64,000 bases of DNA from Annulohypoxylon bovei var. microspora (lineage: Eukaryota > Ascomycota > Sordariomycetes > Xylariales > Hypoxylaceae): positions 45,204 to 109,203 of the forward strand of contig MU405344.1 in the NCBI GenBank assembly GCA_022836615.1, written 5' to 3'. This document shows positions 48,595-59,849 of the stretch, one piece after another. Made by a program: the position numbers and the translations under genes. A model generated the notes under the pieces. That model saw only the letters and a list, made by a program, of their open reading frames with translations, ran no database searches and was not told the DNA's origin. Positions within the stretch are counted from its first letter, which is position 1, and each line of letters begins with the position of its first letter.

Positions 48595-50468
48595 ATGTTG
48601 TCGAACGCCATTCTTTCGTTTTTGTTGCTTACCGCCACGTCGGTTCAAGCAATTTGGCCAATCCCTACAACCGTCAGCACGGGCAACACTACCCTATGGA
48701 TAGGAGAAAAGCTGCTAGTTACTTACAACGGAGATGAAGTATGCTGGTTTTCTGCTTCTAGGAGTTCTCGATCGATCATGAATGCTAACGTAGAAGTGAT
48801 AGATCCCTTGGACCCGGGATTACATAGCATCCAAGTTCACTAGTAAAGAGATTGTAAAGGGAGGCGTATCACGTGCGTTGAAGAACATTTTGGACGATAA
48901 CTTTGTCCCGTGGAAGCTATACCCACGACTGCAACTTGAGAAGACGGAGCCGCAACTCTGGAAGCACAAGACCTACATATCCTGTCTCGAGATCGTTCAG
49001 AACGGGACAGATACGGCAAAGACGTTCAAACCCCTTGCCGGCGACGTAGACGAGTCATATAGCCTGACCCTAGGAGCTGGCGGAAAGGCTAAAATCTCGG
49101 CTGTATCTTCCACCGGTGTTCTTCGGGGCTTAGAGACCTTCTCGCAATTGTTCTTCGAGCACTCCCAAGGGCCGATTTACACAAATTTGGCACCCGTGCA
49201 AATCACGGACACTCCCGAGTATGACCATCGAGGCCTCCTCCTCGATGTCTCGAGAAACTACCTGCCTCTCGATACCATCTATCGAACTATCGACGCTCTT
49301 TCCTGGAATAAGTTAAACAGGCTCCACATCCACGCCACGGATTCTCAGTCTTGGCCTCTAGAGATCCCTTCTCTCCCAGAGCTCCACCAGAAGGGCGCGT
49401 ATGCTCGCGGAAAGACATACTCACCCGCGGCCGTGACTGCCATCCAGACGTACGCGATCCAGCGTGGTGTAGAGGTCATCTTCGAGGTCGACAGTCCCGG
49501 ACACTTCGGCGTCGCGGCTCTGTCTCACCCGGAGATAGTTACTGGCTGGGGTGCATCTCCGTGGTCGTCATATTGCGCCGAGCCTCCCTGCGGTCAGATC
49601 AGACTTAACGACTCTAAAGTAGACCCCTTTCTCGACGAGTTGATGACCGATCTTCTGCCCAGGCTTGCGCCGTACTCGGCCTACTTCCACACGGGTGGTG
49701 ATGAGGTCAACTTCAACGAATACACCCTCGACCCTACAGTGGGCACAAACGACTCGGCCGTGGTCGTGCCACTCCTGCAGGACTTCATCGACAAGCACCA
49801 CGCAAGAGTTCGCAAGGCCGGCCTCGTACCGATGGTCTGGGAAGAAATCCCCGCCAGCTACAACGTCACCATCGGGGACGACGTAGTGGTCCAATCATGG
49901 CTCGGAGATGAAGCTATCCAGAAGCTCACTGCCCAAGGCCACAAGGTCATCACTAGCAACTACAACTATTGGGTAAGTTGCTCCGGACTTGAAACTACCT
50001 ATCTTGTGTCAAGAAGGGTGTTCAACTAACATGATTCTATAGTATCTTGACTGTGGTCGCGGCCAGTGGCTTAACTTTGCCGAGGGTGAATCATTTGAGG
50101 CAAACTACCCTTTCAACGACTGGTGTGCACCGTACAAGAACTGGCGGCTGGTCTACTCGTACGATCCCCGCGCGGGCCTAACAGACGACGAGGCGGAGCT
50201 AGTGATAGGCGGCGAGGTCGGCGCGTGGGCCGAGACGATCGACGAAGTTAACCTAGACGGCGTCCTATGGCCTCGTTCCAGCGCGGCGGGTGAGGTGCTA
50301 TGGTCCGGAAGGCTAGATGCTGCGGGTGAGAACCGCACACAGCTTGACGCGGCCCCGCGCCTGGCTGAATTCCGCGAACGTTTGGTAGCTCGGGGTGTTA
50401 GCGCTGAGCCTGTGCAAATGGTATTCTGCACGCAGGGACAGGACCCGCGCACGTGTTTGTTCGAATAA
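48595..50468 (+). CDS. Secreted beta-N-acetylhexosaminidase, GH20
   Basis: Three exons (48595-48738, 48803-49972, 50043-50468) encode 579 residues. The signal peptide MLSNAILSFLLLTATSVQA precedes IWPIPTTVSTG. An N-terminal accessory domain is followed by the GH20 barrel (from about residue 195), with YDHRGLLLDVSRNYL, NRLHIHATDSQSWP and the catalytic pair in HTGGDEV (D348-E349). WYLDCGRG and GGEVGAWAETID match the family end. It removes terminal GlcNAc from chitin oligomers outside the cell, in chitin recycling or mycoparasitic/saprotrophic feeding. The first intron (48739-48802) was fixed by branch site GCTAAC and GATAG acceptor, giving IPWTRDYIASKFTSKEIV; a longer intron ending at 48835 is the alternative and would shorten the protein by 11 residues. 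Confidence 0.96.
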
Positions 50469-51290
50469 GAGAATTTCTCTTGTGAGAGGGGCTTAATACG
50501 CTCACCGTCCTTCCCAGAGGACATATAGATTGCTGGGATCACTTAAGAACACATCGGCTCTTGCCACCGCCTCATATTTGGCGAATTTCTTGTACATATT
50601 TTGGGACATCTGAAAAAAGAGGTAAAACAGGGAGGGCGAATGGATTTATTAACATCCAGGGCTAATGATACAACGGTATTACACCTCGGCTCAACATTGT
50701 TCCCAAGTTGTTTCAGCTTTGAAGTGAGCCTCGAAACGGGTAGAATCCCGATGGTAGGAATTGCTTTGTTATATCTTACGTTGGACTTGCCGTTCGAAGG
50801 AACACGTTTGTGTAAGGTGGGTAGACTAGTACGTAACACGTAATGAGTCGGGAGGTGCCTTCGTGACAAGAGATAGTATAGTTGAAACTATAGCACCAAC
50901 CTCCTACCTAGCAGCCCAGGTACGTAAGGTAAGAACTTTATATCCACCTCATACCCTACCTTATCGAATGAGGCTGTGTTAATAATTACCTAGGTATACA
51001 TCGACACTCAGGAGTATCGGCAGTTCGAATCGGTGATCAGGTATCTTAACAGCCATTGATGATACGGTGATGACTATTCTTCAATGGACCGAACGTGCAT
51101 TGGAATTCTTCCGTACCTACATGCCATTTGTGGGGCAACACGGTAGCCGGGTCGTTTCAATCGTCCGGCTTGGCAAATTTTTCTCGCGAGGTTGGTCCGA
51201 CGGATATATGGAGGCCCGTTCGTACAACTGTGCATTTTCAATTTTTAGTTTTTAATTTTACCTAAAAGGGTAAGGTGTACCTTAACCGCG
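50469..51290. other. Intergenic, 0.8 kb, border of the AT-rich block
   Basis: Ordinary base composition downstream of the GH20 gene continues to about 51290, where it changes within some tens of bases to nearly pure A/T. A 62-codon ORF (51067-51255) has no support. TTACCTAGGTA occurs near 50987. Confidence 0.45.
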
Positions 51291-51369
51291 CGAAATTTAT
51301 TTATTTCATATTTAAAAAAAAAATATTTATATAATATATGGATATTTACGTAACGAAAAAATATTATTA

Positions 51370-51436
51370 AATATATATATATATATATAAATATATATAT
51401 ATACGTATAAATATATATATATACGTATAAATATAT

Positions 51437-51467
<31 letters not shown>

Positions 51468-51480
51468 AATATATATAAAT
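51370..51480. repeat. TA-rich microsatellite
   Basis: A run of TATATA with interspersed TATAAATA and two TACGTATAAAT units. It sits near the left border of the AT-rich block. Confidence 0.9.
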
Positions 51481-51702
51481 AAACGTGAAATTATTTATTT
51501 AAATAATATAATATTTTAAATTTAACCGGAAATTTATAATTTAATTTTTCGATTATTTTTTTTTATTTTTTTTTTATTTAACGAAAAAAATATTAATTTA
51601 ATTATTTATTAAATTATTCGTAATTTTTTTTTAATATTTTAATTATTTTTTTAAAAGTTATTTAATTATTTAAATTAAAGGTTTTTTTTATATATATTAA
51701 AA

Positions 51703-52416
51703 AATAACATTAAATTTATAATGTTTATTAATTAAATTTATAATATATAACCATTATAACGAAGGTTTAAATTTAATTAATATACGCATCGTTATATAAA
51801 TCTTTATATAAATTTAAATACCTTTTTTTTACTTTTATTTGTTTTTTTTATTAAATATATACGTTAATTTAATTAATTATTTCCGCGTTAATAAAATTTA
51901 AATAATTAAAAAAAATTAATAATTATAATTATTTTAAAAAATTTATTTTTTAATTTATTTTATATGTTTTTAATTTTTTATTTAATTAAGTAAATTTAAT
52001 TAAAAGTTAATTATTTATTTATATAATTATGCTTTAATTATACTTAGGTTATATTTATTTAACCCACGGTTATATATGTAAAAATAATTTAATTTCGAAG
52101 CTTTAAAATATAATATATATTAATTTTAATAATATGAAATTTAATTCGTTAAAAAGAACTTTAAATATAATTATATAATATTAATTTTATATTAATTAAA
52201 ATAATTTATTAAATATAATGCGGCGGCTTAAAATTATGGTTAAAATTAAATAAAATTAATATTTTTAACCATAGCGTTAATTATAAATAATTAAAATAAA
52301 TACATTTATTTATATATAAAATTATATAATAACGCGTATACCGATTAAACTCGGATTTTCGTTATAATAATATATTATAAATTTAATTAATTAATATTAT
52401 AAATTTAATATTACTT
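51703..52416 (+). mobile_element. RIP-mutated copy of the GAGCAACAC MITE family
   Basis: This 714-bp stretch aligns end to end with the intact 718-bp element at 55140-55857, in the same orientation. Examples are AATAACATT for GAGCAACAC at the left end, ACCGATTAAACTCGGATT for ACCGATTGAGCTCGGACC, and ATATTACTT for GTGTTGCTC at the right end. Most differences are C-to-T or G-to-A relative to the intact copy. The flanking 8-mers are both ATATTAAA if one extra A is allowed at the left border, so the target duplication may also survive. Confidence 0.85.
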
Positions 52417-52922
52417 ATATTAAATTAAAAAAAATTAATTAAATAAATATTTTAAATAAATATTTTTATTATTTATTTAATTTATACGTAAAAATTAATT
52501 CGAAAATTATTTTTTTATAAACGAATTATTTTAAAAATTAAAATTAATTAATTTAATTAATAAAAAAATGAAAATTAAATTTACTTTTAAAATAATATAT
52601 TTAATTAATCGTTATAAATATATCGGTTTTTTAAAAAATAACGAAGTTTATAAAACTTTAATATTAAAAATTTAAAATTATTATAATAAAAAGTTTTAAT
52701 TATTAAAATTTTATTTTTTTAAATATTTAAATTAATTTTTAATTAATTTAAATTTTTATTAATAAATATAAATTAATTAAAAATATTTTTTTATTCGTAT
52801 AAATAATTTTAAATTATATATTATTTTATATTTACATTTAAATAATTTTATTAATATTAAATATAAAATATAATAATTTAAATTAATTAATAATTAATTT
52901 AAAAAAAAATTAAATAATTTAA
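52417..52922. other. AT-rich spacer, unidentified
   Basis: About 500 bp of near-pure A/T between the mutated MITE and the first retroelement copy. No similarity to the other repeats was noticed; it may be an older element fragment. Confidence 0.4.
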
Positions 52923-55139
52923 TATTACGAGTCGAAAACCCGGAAAATTAATTAAAATAAAAATTAACGTGAATTTACATTATAATTATAAATGTAATAA
53001 ACGTGGGTTTTTATAATGAAATTATTAATAACTTTAAATGGGTTATAAAAGTTATTAAAACATGTATAAAAAAGGTTTTTATATTAATTAATTTAATTTA
53101 TATTTTTAAATATAAATATTATAACTTTAAAAATAAAAGGTTATTATTTTTTTTTTTTATTAATGAAAATAATTTTATTTTTAACTTTATATAATATAAG
53201 TTTATTATTATTTATAAAAATTATTATATATTTTTATTAATTATTTTTTAATTAATAAAAGTTTTCGAAAAAACGTTTATTATATTAAATAATAATTTAA
53301 TATATAAATACTTTTTAAATAATAAATAATTAAAACTTTATAATATTTATTATTTTTTATTAATATAATTTAAATATATATAAACTTTTTAATAATTTTT
53401 TTAATAACTTTATAATTAATTTATTAAATAACTTTAATTCGTTTTATAAAATTAAAAAAATAATTTTAATTAAAAATAAATATTTAATTTAAATTAATGA
53501 ATAAAAGGATTTTTTAATATACATGGTTATATTAAATTTTTTTATTTTAAAAAATATAATATACTTTAAATCGGAAAAAAATAAATGTTTAAAAATTATA
53601 TTTTTAATTTTAATTAAAAAACGGTAATATTTAATATAATAATTTAATACGAAAAAGTTTAATAAATTATATAATAATAAGGTTTTTATTTAAATTTTAA
53701 TTAAAAAATTTAAAAATAAATAATTAATTTAAACCGTTTACCGAAATTTAATTAAAATGCGTTAAAGTATTTTTTAATATTTTAACGATTTTTTCGTCGA
53801 TTTTAAAAATAAATTAATTTTAATTAACGGGTTAAATTAAAAAATAAAAAATAAAATTAATTACATTAACGTAAAGTTAAATAATAAATTAAAAAATGTT
53901 TTTATAATAAAAAAGTTAAATAAAAAAAATTATAATAAATAAATAATTAAAGTTAATAACGTAATAATTAAAATGGAAAAAATATTAAATTATAAAAAAA
54001 AAATAATTACTTTATAACCATTTAATACGAAAAAACATTTAATTAAAAAGTTATTAATTTTATTAATATAATAATTATTTAAAAATAAAAATTAAAATTT
54101 AATAAAAATAAAAATATAATTATAAGTAAAATGAATTATATAATTTTAATTATTACGATAATTATAATAATAAATTAAATAAATGGTTTATATTAAAGTG
54201 ATAATAATTTATTAAAAATATAATGAAAATTAAATTAAAAATTTAAAAAATTTAAAAAAGAAAATAAATGTATTTATTATACGAAAATAAAGTATTTTAT
54301 AATGGTTTACCCGTTATTTCGAGCCGTATTTTAACCGGATTACGGTAACGGAAACGGCATATTATAAGTAATTATTATAAAAGTTTAAAATGATCGGAAT
54401 ATTAAAAATAATTATAAATTATTAAAATGTTTAAAAAACGAATAACTTTTAAACGAAATCGCGTTTAAAAGTTAATATTAAAACTTATAAATATTAAAAA
54501 AGTTTTAAATAAAATGTATATTATTTTTTTTTTAATTAAAACTTTGTTAAATAAATAAAAGTTTATTAATATATTTATAAATTTAAAATGTTTAATATAT
54601 TTAACATTTAATAAAAAATTTATATAATAAATAAAATTATTACGTATATTTATTTAAAAAAAATTAAAATTAATTAAAAATAAGGAATTTTATATAATTA
54701 ATACGTTTATATATATGGAAATTAATATAAACGGTAAAAAAAAACGAATATAAAGTTATATTATTCCGGATTTCGCGTTTTTTTTAATATTAAAAAAATT
54801 ATAAATGGAATAAAACGATGTTATTTATAAAGTAAAAAAGAAGTTAATTAAAATAAATTTAAAAAAACATAATTTAATAATATATAAAAAAAATTAAAAT
54901 ATTATTTAAATATTTTATAACGTTAAAATAAAGTGTTTATAAATTAAAAAAATTAAATATATAATGGAAAATATATTTTTAATATTTATAATTTAAAAAA
55001 AAAAACGTTAATATAAAAAAAATAATGAAAATATTTAAGTTTTTAATGTTATTATATAAAATATTAATATCGCATTAAAAAAAAAAAAAAAGTTTATAAT
55101 TAATTAAATTTAAAAAATGTTATTTAATGAATTAAAAAA

Positions 55140-55857
55140 GAGCAACACTAAATCTGCAGTGCCCATTGGCTAAATCTGCAGTACACAGCCACTGTGGCGA
55201 AGGTCCGGGCTGAATCGGTACACGCTTCGCCATACAAACTCCCATACAAACGCAAGTACTCTTTTCAACCCCTGCCAGCCCATCCCCCATCAGACATACG
55301 CTCCAATTCAATCAATTATTGCCACATTAAAACAACTTCAATTGACTAAGGAAAGTAATCTTTTAAAAGCGCTTTTCAAGAGCTATCGTTGCATCCCATT
55401 ATTATATTTTATTTCAATTATTTAATTGGGTAAACTCAATTGAAAACAGATCACTTGTCTATGGGACCATGCTTCCGCCATACCTGGGCCACACCTACCC
55501 AGCCGCCGGTCGCATGTGTAAAAACAGTCCAGTTTCGAAGGTTTAGAACATGACGTATATTCGTCTTAGAAACATGCAACCTGGTTTGTTAGAAAGGCCT
55601 TTAAATACGATTGTATAATACCAGCTTTATATTAATTAAAATTGGATATCGTGTACGATGCGGCTGTCTGAAGTTGTGGTTGAAATCAGGTGAAATTGGT
55701 GTTCCTGGCCGTGGCGCTAGTCGCGAAGTGGCTAAAAGAGATACCTTGATTTGTATGGGGGATTGTATGGCGAAACTTGTACCGATTGAGCTCGGACCTT
55801 CGCTGTGGCAGTATACTGCAGATTTAGCCAATCAATACTGCAGATTTAGTGTTGCTC
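55140..55857 (+). mobile_element. Nearly unmutated MITE with 8-bp target duplication, inserted in copy 1
   Basis: This 718-bp element has normal base composition in an AT-rich surrounding. Terminal inverted repeats of about 115 bp start GAGCAACACTAAATCTGCAG and carry a TAAATCTGCAGT direct repeat in each arm. The flanks are a perfect 8-bp duplication TTAAAAAA (55132-55139 and 55858-55865). The homologous position in copy 2 (about 59284-59291) has a single TTAAAAAA and no insert, which is the empty site. There is no transposase; an 87-codon ORF (55611-55874) runs past the border and is not a gene. The 8-bp duplication points to a hAT-type source. Confidence 0.94.
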
Positions 55858-56441
55858 TTAAAAAATTAAGTTAAAAATTTTTTAAACGATAAAAATATAA
55901 TATTATTACCATTAAAATTAAAATTAAATATTAAAATTAATTTATAAAAAAACGATTAAAGTAAAAAAAAAAAAGTTTTATAAAGGCTTTTATATAACAT
56001 GTTAAAAAAAAAGTTTTTAATATTATAAAAAACTTTAATAAATTTATTAAATAAAAGGTAAATTAAAGTTAATAATTTATTAAAAAAAGCATTAATATTA
56101 TTTATAAAAAAATTAAAAAACGGTTTTTAATTTTATATAAATTATAAAATTTTTAACGTTATTTCGGCATACGACCGTTATTCGTTATTATTAATTAAAG
56201 AAATTTTACGATTTTTTTATAAAATTAAATAATTAATTAAAATCGATGTTAAAGCCGTATTTTATAAATTATAAATAAATAAAAAAATAAATAAAAGATT
56301 ATTTTTTATATTTAATTTAAAACTTTTAAATAATTAATTATATTTTTTAAATTATATGAAACGTTAATAATGTTTTAACGTTATATTAATAAAACTTTAT
56401 TTAATTTTTTAAATAATTATTATTTAATATATATAAATAAT

Positions 56442-57046
56442 GTGGTAATTTATTTAAATAAGTTTTATAAAAATTATATAAATAAAATTAAAACGATGTT
56501 AAAACGTTTCAGTAACGTTAATTTAAAATTAAACTTTTTTAAATGTTTTTTTATCGTAAAAAAAATTAAATATTTAAGTTTTATCGTTATAATAAAAAAA
56601 AAAATTAAAATAAATTTTAATAAAATTATAATTATTAAAAGGTGGGAATTATTTACGAACGTATAAAAAGTTTATAACTTTTTAAAATTCGCGAACTTTT
56701 ATAAAATATTTATTAAAAAATTTAATAAATTAATTACTTTTTTAATCATTTTAATGAAAAAAAAAGCCTTTTTTAAGTAAAGGTAAAAAATAAACGTAAC
56801 GTTCGAAAAATTAAAACATTTATTTATTATTACATTAATTTTAATTTATTAAAATTTTAATTAAAAAATATATTTAAAAGTAAATTATTTAAAATAAATT
56901 TTAAAAGTTTATTTTTTATAAAAAAATTATAATAAAATGTTAAAACTTATAATTTATTATTTAATAAAATTATTATTAATTAAATGTAATTACGAAATAT
57001 ATAATAAAAAGTTTTTAATAATTATTAAATTAATAAAAACATGGTA
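56442..57046 (+). pseudogene. RIP-inactivated gypsy reverse transcriptase / RNase H remnant
   Basis: A single frame retains the pattern of gypsy polymerase after the active-site strand: LKRFSNVNLKLNFFKCFFIV, then IKYLSFIV and IKRWELFTNV, where intact elements read L-KLN--KC-F-----YLG. In the same frame, 182 codons on (56988-57046), NYEIYNKKFLIIIKLIKTW matches the RNase H motif NYEIYDKELLAII. The active-site aspartates have become Asn/Lys, as G-to-A change would do. In-frame stops make it non-functional. Confidence 0.82.
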
Positions 57047-57070
57047 AAAAAAGTTATAAAAAATAATTAA

Positions 57071-59849
57071 TGTTACGGGTTAAAAACTTAAAAAGTTAAT
57101 TAAAATAAAAATTAACGTAAACTTATATTATAATTATAAATGTAATAAACGTGGGTTTTTATAATGAAATTATTAATAATTTTAAATGGGTTATAAAAGT
57201 TATTAAAACATGTATAAAAAAGGTTTCCACGTTAATTAATTTAATTTATATTTTTAAATATAAATATCGTAACTTTAAAAATAAAAGGTTATTATTTTTT
57301 TTTTTTTATTAATAAAAATAACTTTATTTTTAACTTTATATAACACAAGTTTATCGTTATTTATGGGAATTATTATATATTTTTATTAATTACTTTTTAA
57401 TTAATAAAAGTTTTTAAAAAAGTGTTTATTATATTAAACGATAATTTAATATATAAACACTTTTTAAATAATAAACGATTAAAACTTTATAACATTCATC
57501 GTTTTTTATTAATATAATCCGAATACATATAAATTCTTTAATAATTTTTTTAATAACCTTATAATTAATTTATTAAATAATTTTAATTTATTTTATAAAA
57601 CCGAAGAAATGATTTTAATTAAAAATAAATGTTTAATTTAAATTAATAAATAAAAAAACTTTTTAATATATGTGGTTATATTAAATTTTTTTATTTTAAA
57701 AAACATAATATACTTTAAATTAAAAAAAAATAAATGTTTAAAAATTATGTTTTTAATTTTAATTAAAAAATGGCAACGTTTAATATAATGGTTTAATATA
57801 AAAAGGTTTAATAAATTATATAATAATAAAGTTTTTATTTAAATTTTAATTAAAAAATTCGAAAATAAATAATCGATTTAAATCGTTTATTAAAATTTAA
57901 TTAAAATATGTTAAAATGTTTTTTAATATTTTAATAATTTCTTTATTAATTTTAAAAATAAATTAATTTTAATTAACGGGTTAAATTAAAAAAAAGAAAA
58001 TAAAATTAATTATATTAATGTAAGATTAAATAATAAATTAAAAAATATTTTTATAATAAAAAAATTAAATAAAAAAAATTATAATAAGTGGGTAATTAAG
58101 GTTAACGATGTAATAATTAAAATAAAAAAAATATTAAATTATAAAAAAAAAATAATTATTTTATAATTATTTAATATAAAAAAACATTTAATTAAAAGGT
58201 TATTAATTTTATTAATATAATAATTATTTAAAAATAAAAATTAAAGTTTAATAAAAACGAAAACACGGTTATAAATAAAGTAAATTACATAACTTTAACC
58301 GTTATAATAATTATAACGATAAATTAAATAAATAATTTATATTAAAATAATAATAACTTATTAAAAGTATAATGAAAGTTAAATTAAAAGTTTAAAAAAC
58401 TTAAAAAAAAAAGTAAATATATTCATTATATAAAAATAAAACATTTTATAATAATTTGCCCGTTATTTCGAATTACATTTTAATTAAATCGTGGCAACGG
58501 AAACGGCACGTTATAAGTGATTATTATAAAAATTTAAAATAATCGAAATATTAAAAATAATTACGAATTATTAAAATACTTAAAAAACGAATAACTTTTA
58601 AGCGAAATCGCGTTTAAAAATTAATATTAAAACTTATAAATATTAAAAAAACTTTAAATAAAATACATATTATTTTTTTTTAATTAAAACCTTATTAAAC
58701 GAATAAAAGTTTATTAATATATTTATAAATTCGGGATATTTAATATATTTAATATTTAATAAAAAACTTATATAATAAATAAAATTACCGCGCATATTTA
58801 TTTAAAAGAAAAAGTTAAAATTAATTAAAAATGGGAAATTTTATATAATTAATATATTTATATATACGGAAATCGATATAAACGGTAAAAAAAAAAAAAT
58901 ATAAAATTATATTATCCTGAATTTTATGTTTTTTTTAATATTAAGAAAATTATAAATGGAATGAAACGACGTTATTTATAAAGCGAAAAAAAAATCGATT
59001 AAAATAAATTTAAAAAAATATAATTTAATAATATATAAAAAAAGTTAAAATATTATTTAAATATTTTATAATGTTAAAATAAAATGTTTATAAATTAAGG
59101 AAATTAAATATATAATAAAAAATATGTTTTTAACATTTATAACTTAAAAAAAAAAATGTTAATATAAGAAAAATAACGAAAACATTTAAGTTTTTAATAT
59201 TATTATATGAAATATTAATATCGTATTAAAAAAAAAAAAAGTTTATAATTAATTAAATTTAAAAAGCGTTATTTAATAAATTAAAAAATTAAGTTAAAAA
59301 TTTCTTAAATAACGAAAGTATAATATTATTATTATTAAAGTTAAAGTTAAATATTAAAATTAATTTATAAAAAAATAATTAAAATAAAAAAAAAAAGTTT
59401 TATAAAGGTTTTTATATAATATATTAAAAGAAAAGTTTTTAATGTTACGAAAAATTTTAATAAATTTATTAAATAAAAAGTGGATTAAGGTTAATAATTT
59501 ATTAAAAAAAGCATTAATATTATTCGTAAAAAAATTAAAAAACGGTTTTTAATTTTATATGAATTATAAGGTTTTTAACGTTATTTTAATACGCGATCGT
59601 TATTTATTATTATTAATTAAAAAAATTTTATGATTTTTTTATAAAATTAAATAATTAATTAAAGTTAACGTTAAAGCCGCATTTTATAAGTTACGGATAA
59701 AAAAAAAATAAATAAAAAATCGTTTTTTATATTTAATTTAAAGCTTTTAAATGGTTAATTATATCCTTTAAATTATGTGGGGCGTTAACGGCGTTTTAAT
59801 ATTATATTAATAAAACTTTATTCGATTTTTTAAATAATTATTATTTAAT
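57071..59849 (+). mobile_element. Ty3/gypsy-like retroelement, copy 2 (truncated, RIP-destroyed)
   Basis: Direct repeat of copy 1 over its whole length, with offset 4148 bp before the MITE site and about 3424 bp after it. It breaks off at about 59849, just upstream of the reverse-transcriptase active-site strand (copy 1 position about 56425), where unrelated sequence starting TCATGGCGAGCAGG begins. It therefore lacks the polymerase 3' half. The two copies differ by many C/T and G/A transitions. Confidence 0.82.

Larger units (their letters stand above)
52923..57070 (+). mobile_element. Ty3/gypsy-like retroelement, copy 1 (RIP-destroyed, carries a MITE insertion)
   Basis: The left border is defined by homology to copy 2: TATTACGAGT at 52923 matches TGTTACGGGT at 57071, offset 4148 bp. 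The shared part includes a conserved stretch with AATAAACGTGGGTTTTTATA. A 718-bp MITE plus its 8-bp duplication interrupts it at 55140. Reverse transcriptase and RNase H remnants occupy the 3' part, giving a plus-strand direction. The element stops inside RNase H where copy 2 begins. The leading TG suggests an LTR start, but no matching downstream LTR is visible, so LTR length is unknown. Confidence 0.8.

Noticed and set aside
53003..53194. 63-codon ORF in the AT-rich block
   Set aside because: It lies in the 5' part of the RIP-destroyed retroelement and is open only because of AT-rich composition; no known domain could be read there.
55611..55874. 87-codon ORF in the intact MITE
   Set aside because: It runs across the element's right border into the host repeat, so it cannot be an original element gene.
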